DNA of 9,167 nucleotides, taken from positions 1 through 9,167 of the forward strand of contig JALAHE010000326.1 in the NCBI GenBank assembly GCA_022712075.1, in the 5' to 3' direction. Each line of letters starts with the position of its first letter. Position 1 is the first letter of the stretch. The stretch comes from Galactobacter sp. (GTDB taxonomy: Bacteria > Actinomycetota > Actinomycetes > Actinomycetales > Micrococcaceae). Below the pieces are notes generated by a model that saw only the letters and a program-made list of their open reading frames with translations, was not told the origin of the DNA and made no database searches. A program made the translations under genes and the position numbers. Shown here one piece after another: positions 6,511-9,167 of this stretch.

Positions 6511-6589
6511 CCGCGGCTTTGAGGCCGGTTCTGCGCTTTGAGGTGGGGAATCCACGCCTCAAAGCGCAAAACGCGCCTCAAAGCGCGCG
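6511..6589. terminator. Large imperfect dyad built from four CTTTGAGG motifs
   Basis: CTTTGAGG occurs at 6517 and 6536, and its complement CCTCAAAG at 6557 and 6576. All four are symmetric about base 6550, so the region folds as one long imperfect hairpin; the inner 12 bp (TGCGCTTTGAGG, 6532-6543, with 6557-6568) are perfect. It lies between the convergent ABC and Trp-rich genes, 17 bases beyond the stop of the latter, so a terminator role is likely, though no T-run follows it. Confidence 0.55.
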
Positions 6590-6606
6590 GCGAGATCGAG
6601 CGGGTC

Positions 6607-7980
6607 TCAGCGCGAAGCGCCGGTCGGACCTCTCGTGATGTCGCGCCACTCGTCGCCGCCGGCCTCGCTCCAGGTGCGCAGGCGACCGTTGGCCTCGCTC
6701 GGCGGCTCCTGCTCGGGCGGAAAGCCGAGCCAGTACGTCTCGTCGGGATCCCAGCCGGTGATCGCCGAAAAGCCGTGACCGGGTACTTCGATGGGCCGGG
6801 TGGCGCAGGCGAGATAGGCACCAACCGTCAGATGGACCGCGTCGTACTCTCGCGCAGCCTTCCCCCAGTCCGGGATCACCCAGGTGGTGGCCCGGGGCTC
6901 GTCCACGAGGTAGAGCGCGAGCCTCGCCTGCGGCCCGTACGAACGGCTCACGTCCAGCGGGAACGCGGTGCACGCGGACACCCACGCCGCCTCCGAGTCG
7001 ATCTCCAGGACCCGGGGAGCGGCCTGGGGCAGCAGCCTTCCCGCCTGCATCAGTGGCCCCACCGGCCCGCTGTCCTCCTGGATGAGGAAGCCCGTGGGGG
7101 TGCCAGCCGCCGCCAGTTCCGCATCGCCGTGGGGCCGCTCTGCCGGGGCTCCTGATGCATCGCACGCGGCGCTGGGCAAGGTGCCGTGGGTGATGGGCGG
7201 GGAGTCCTGGCCGAAGGTGATGGGTGAGGTCCACCAGGTGCTTGAAAAGCCCTCGGCCTCCTCCTCGGCGCGGTGCTGAGCCCACTCGTCCCACACCGTG
7301 CGGATGTTTCCTCGAAGCCGCCAGCTCCAGGCGGAACCGTCGCTTTCTTGTAGCTCGATCCACTGATCCTGCGGATCCATGTCCCGCGACCACCAGTCCA
7401 CGGCAGGGCTGTTCGTCACCGCCTGGGCCACGGGGCGCAGCGCGGAGACCAAGGCAGGCTGGGCGAGAAGCACGTCGATACCGGTGGGAGCCTGCCAGCC
7501 GCGTGCCGCCCCGGCGGTGTCGGACAGCGCCCACAAGAGTGTCCCGGGGTCGGGCGTCCGGGGGAGGACGCGGGCGCAGGCGCGTGCGGCGGCGTCTGCT
7601 CGCTGTTCGGCCGAGCTCCCAGCCAGCTCGCGCGTCGGTGCGCGATGACCAGGGGAATCGTCCGAACCGCTGGGATTCGTGCCGGGAGCTCCTTCCAACG
7701 GCGCTGTCTCGTACGCCGCTCCGCGGGGGTCCGGGTCCAGGGCGAGGTCTGCGTCCCACGCGGCCTGAGCGAGCGGCAGCTGCCCGTCGCGAACGCGTCC
7801 GCAGCCGGCAGATGAGTCACCGTTTAGGGTCGAGGGCAGCAGCGATGGGGTACCCGGCGTGGCGAAGCGCCGTCGTTCCTCCTCGGCGCGGGCGTCCGCC
7901 TCCTCCCACGCAAGGGCGAGTTGGAGGCAGAGCAGCCGGCCACGCGGACCCGCAAGCAGCTCCTCGACGGTGATTCCCAT
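6607..7980 (-). CDS. Tryptophan-rich cytoplasmic protein of unknown function
   Basis: A 457-residue protein I cannot assign to a named family; parts recall an unnamed conserved actinobacterial protein, from memory only. It has no signal peptide or membrane segment. The N-terminus (MGITVEELLAGPRGRLLCLQ) and a charged helix (22-39) look conserved in style. Residues 40-145 are low-complexity. The rest has marked motifs: VDWWSRDMDPQDQW (194-207), TTWVIPDW (365-372), YDAVHLTVGAYL (379-390) and GWDPDETYWL (409-418). It has 20 tryptophans, about three times the usual share. The ATG at 7978-7980 has no Shine-Dalgarno; TAGCGT (7987-7992 on the minus strand) ends 6 bases before it, so the mRNA may be leaderless. 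Single-gene unit between the two copies of repeat family 2. Codon use matches the neighbours, so recent foreign origin is not evident. Confidence 0.8.
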   Translation of the reverse strand: MGITVEELLAGPRGRLLCLQLALAWEEADARAEEERRRFATPGTPSLLPSTLNGDSSAGCGRVRDGQLPLAQAAWDADLALDPDPRGAAYETAPLEGAPGTNPSGSDDSPGHRAPTRELAGSSAEQRADAAARACARVLPRTPDPGTLLWALSDTAGAARGWQAPTGIDVLLAQPALVSALRPVAQAVTNSPAVDWWSRDMDPQDQWIELQESDGSAWSWRLRGNIRTVWDEWAQHRAEEEAEGFSSTWWTSPITFGQDSPPITHGTLPSAACDASGAPAERPHGDAELAAAGTPTGFLIQEDSGPVGPLMQAGRLLPQAAPRVLEIDSEAAWVSACTAFPLDVSRSYGPQARLALYLVDEPRATTWVIPDWGKAAREYDAVHLTVGAYLACATRPIEVPGHGFSAITGWDPDETYWLGFPPEQEPPSEANGRLRTWSEAGGDEWRDITRGPTGASR

Positions 7981-8007
7981 GGGGGCACGCTACCGATCGC
8001 CGCCTTC

Positions 8008-8096
8008 AAACGGCCGGATCGCTTCAGAACTGCTGCAACCTTCGCGCAGTTTCGAAGCGATCCGGCCGTTCGCGTGACCGCCGCCCGCCGCGGGCC
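8008..8096. repeat. Repeat family 2, copy B: in the divergent promoter region
   Basis: Same element and orientation as 6422-6510. The stem is 17 bp (8009-8025 with 8054-8070), and the 28-base centre can form a 6-bp AACTGC/GCAGTT stem around 12 bases. It starts 28 bases before the start codon of the minus-strand Trp-rich gene and 132 bases before the plus-strand membrane-protein gene, so it is not placed to end either transcript. It covers the expected -35 area of the minus-strand gene. Confidence 0.85.
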
Positions 8097-8154
8097 TCGA
8101 AGCGCCGGGTTGGGGGAGCGCGCCGCCGCCGCCGGGCCGGGGGCCGCGCCCGTC

Positions 8155-8172
8155 TTCTACTGCCGGTAGAAT
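8155..8172 (+). promoter_or_regulatory. -10 element overlapped by a TTCTAC-N5-GTAGAA dyad
   Basis: TAGAAT (8167-8172) matches the -10 consensus in five of six positions; no clear -35 lies 16-18 bases before it, which suggests activator or weak-35 control. The perfect 6-bp dyad TTCTAC-TGCCG-GTAGAA (8155-8171) overlaps it and is well placed as a repressor site for the membrane-protein gene. The half-site is of the GTAG type that BlaI/CopY-like repressors recognise; that assignment is inference. Confidence 0.55.
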
Positions 8173-8227
8173 CGGCGGTGGCCTGCCCGAGCATCGCCGC
8201 GAAGAGCCAAGCACCGAAGGAGGAAGC

Positions 8228-8923
8228 ATGCAGAACCGCCTGCGTCCCCTCTTCCGTGCGTGGGGCGCCTCGGGCGTCGCGGTCTCGATCGCGGTGTTCT
8301 CGCACCTCATGGCCGGCGGCCACGCGCCGCAGCCGCTCCTCGTGGGCATGGCCTGGGCCCTCGGCGCCGTCGTGGCGCTGCCGGTCACGCGGACCACGCC
8401 CTCGCTGCTGCGCCTCGCGGGCCTCCTGCTCCCGAGCCAGCTGATCTACCACCTGGCCTTCGGCGGCGCCCACGCCGGCCTGCACGCACCAGCGCAGGCG
8501 CAGGCAACGACGGCCGGCGGCGAACACGCCGCCCACCTCGCCGAGGCCGCGGCGCTCGCCGCCCGCAGCTTCGGCTCGCTCGGCACCTCCGACCCCGGCT
8601 CGGGCGCCCTCGCCACGGGCTCCCTGCCCGCAGAGCTCTTCGGTCAAGCGGCGCAGGCGGGCCACGGCATGGTCCTGGCGCACCTGCTCTCCGCACTGGC
8701 GTCCGTGCTGCTCATCCGCCACGCCGAGCGCGGCCTCGCCAGCGCCTGGCGCTGGTGCACCGTGCGCCTCACGGCCGGCGCCGCCCTGCCCAGCGTGCCC
8801 GTGGCACCCGGGCGACCGGCCGCCGTCGTGCCCTCGGTGCGCCTCCCGCGCCCCCACCTGTTGGGGCTGCCCCTCGCCGCGCTGCGGCACCGCGGCCCGC
8901 CCGCGCTCCCAGCGTTCGCCTGA
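8228..8923 (+). CDS. Small integral membrane protein with membrane-embedded histidines
   Basis: A 231-residue protein with four likely membrane helices (about 14-30, 36-53, 58-79, 146-163), a long Ala/His-rich loop between the third and fourth, and a Pro/Arg-rich cytoplasmic-looking tail. Histidines fall inside or at the edges of helices (H26, H75, H146, H152, H165) and in the loop (H82, H86, H100, H103), a pattern that could bind a metal. Small membrane proteins of this look accompany copper-handling genes in related actinomycetes (from memory), but no family mark proves it here. The start is firm: GAAGGAGGAA (8216-8225) lies just before ATG 8228. A -10 with an overlapping dyad lies at 8155-8172. 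The exported-protein gene starts 115 bases downstream on the same strand and may be co-transcribed. Confidence 0.78.
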   Translation: MQNRLRPLFRAWGASGVAVSIAVFSHLMAGGHAPQPLLVGMAWALGAVVALPVTRTTPSLLRLAGLLLPSQLIYHLAFGGAHAGLHAPAQAQATTAGGEHAAHLAEAAALAARSFGSLGTSDPGSGALATGSLPAELFGQAAQAGHGMVLAHLLSALASVLLIRHAERGLASAWRWCTVRLTAGAALPSVPVAPGRPAAVVPSVRLPRPHLLGLPLAALRHRGPPALPAFA

Positions 8924-8939
8924 CCGGCCCCGGCCGGTC
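8922..8939 (+). terminator. Short GC hairpin over the stop codon of the membrane-protein gene
   Basis: GACCGGCC-CC-GGCCGGTC, overlapping the TGA at 8921-8923. With no T-run it is a weak or partial terminator at best. A second GC hairpin follows at 8987-9009 (GCGCGCCC/GGGCGCGC, 7-base loop), 29 bases before the next start codon; it could affect translation or processing. In such GC-rich DNA both may be chance. Confidence 0.3.
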
Positions 8940-9038
8940 CTTCGGCGACGCTCTCGCACACCCACTGACCTTTGCGGGCCGCCTTCGCGCGCCCGCTGGC
9001 CGGGCGCGCCCGGCCGCGCGAGAACACGGGAGAAACCC

Positions 9039-9167
9039 ATGCGCAAGAACCTCAAGACCACCCTGATCGCCCTGTCCGCCGCAGCCGCGCTCGCCCTCCC
9101 GGTCAGCGGAGCCCGCCCCACCCGCGCCGCCGGCACCCCCGCCGCGCCCGTGGCAAGCAGGAGCCCG
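9039..9167 (+). CDS. Start of an exported protein, cut by the window end
   Basis: Only 43 codons are visible. MRKNLKTTLIALSAAAALAL followed by PVSGARPTRAA is a Sec-type signal peptide: basic start, 14-residue hydrophobic core, small residues at a likely cleavage site near residue 24 or 31. There is no lipobox Cys in the visible part. GGGAG (9028-9032) lies 6 bases before ATG 9039. The mature protein starts in an Ala/Pro linker-like stretch, so family cannot be told. Its place behind the His-containing membrane protein suggests a shared envelope role. Confidence 0.7.
   Translation, partial: MRKNLKTTLIALSAAAALALPVSGARPTRAAGTPAAPVASRSP

Noticed and set aside
4327..6555. A 742-codon open frame on the minus strand opposite the ABC exporter
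   Set aside because: It is an antisense shadow in GC-rich DNA: the product is low-complexity (Gly/His/Arg/Asp), has no family motif, and the opposite strand holds every ABC motif.
6578..7759. Alternative minus-strand frame within the Trp-rich gene
   Set aside because: Arg-rich low-complexity product; the chosen frame has balanced composition and conserved-looking motifs from its first residues.
2808..8096. CRISPR array or transposon ends
   Set aside because: The repeats are only two per family, far apart and with genes between; there is no cas gene, transposase or evident target duplication in the window.
8024..9136. A 370-codon minus-strand open frame across the membrane-protein gene
   Set aside because: Arg/Gly/Ala-rich shadow running through a repeat hairpin and both plus-strand starts; the plus-strand gene has a ribosome site, promoter and membrane helices.

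Overview
The window is very GC-rich, with strongly G/C-ending codons, Ala/Pro-rich linkers, promoters that look leaderless, and a mitochondrial-type lipoate E2. All of this points to a high-GC actinomycete, most likely of the Micrococcales, and chromosomal rather than viral or plasmid DNA. There is no transposase, integrase, rRNA, tRNA or CRISPR array. I read seven genes (two of them cut by the window edges) plus one more that I cannot assign to a family.

Layout. (1) 1-1276: 3' part of a dihydrolipoamide acyltransferase (E2), closed by a strong GC hairpin. (2) 1430-2776: an ACS-family (anion:cation symporter) MFS transporter with a perfect 9-bp palindrome upstream, closed by an intrinsic terminator of repeat family 1. 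(3) 2958-3554: a secreted lipoprotein of unknown role, followed by the second copy of the family 1 element. (4) 3792-4280 (minus) and 4420-6381 (plus): a divergent MarR regulator / ABC exporter pair. The 139-bp gap between them holds two GAGGTWACCTC palindromes 30 bp apart and good sigma70-type promoters. (5) 6382-6606: a convergent gap packed with two large hairpins, one of them a copy of repeat family 2. (6) 6607-7980 (minus): a tryptophan-rich 457-aa protein of unknown function. (7) 7981-8227: a divergent gap with the second copy of family 2 and a promoter overlapped by a TTCTAC-N5-GTAGAA dyad. (8) 8228-8921/8923 and 9039 onward: a His-containing four-helix membrane protein, then the start of an exported protein, probably one transcription unit.

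How the genes fit together. The clearest functional unit is the MarR/ABC pair: a drug- or metabolite-responsive repressor controlling a homodimeric exporter whose two ends are unusually His/Gly-rich. The last two genes look like an envelope, possibly metal-related, unit, but that is inference. The E2 and the MFS transporter are separated by a terminator and probably unrelated.

The most unusual content is non-coding. Two different intergenic repeat families are each present twice in direct orientation, and each pair brackets one gene of unknown function (the lipoprotein; the Trp-rich protein). Both families are 17-18-bp stems around a structured 28-32-nt centre. Family 1 looks like a bidirectional terminator. 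Family 2 extends 25 bp beyond its stem and has one copy inside a divergent promoter region, so termination alone does not explain it.
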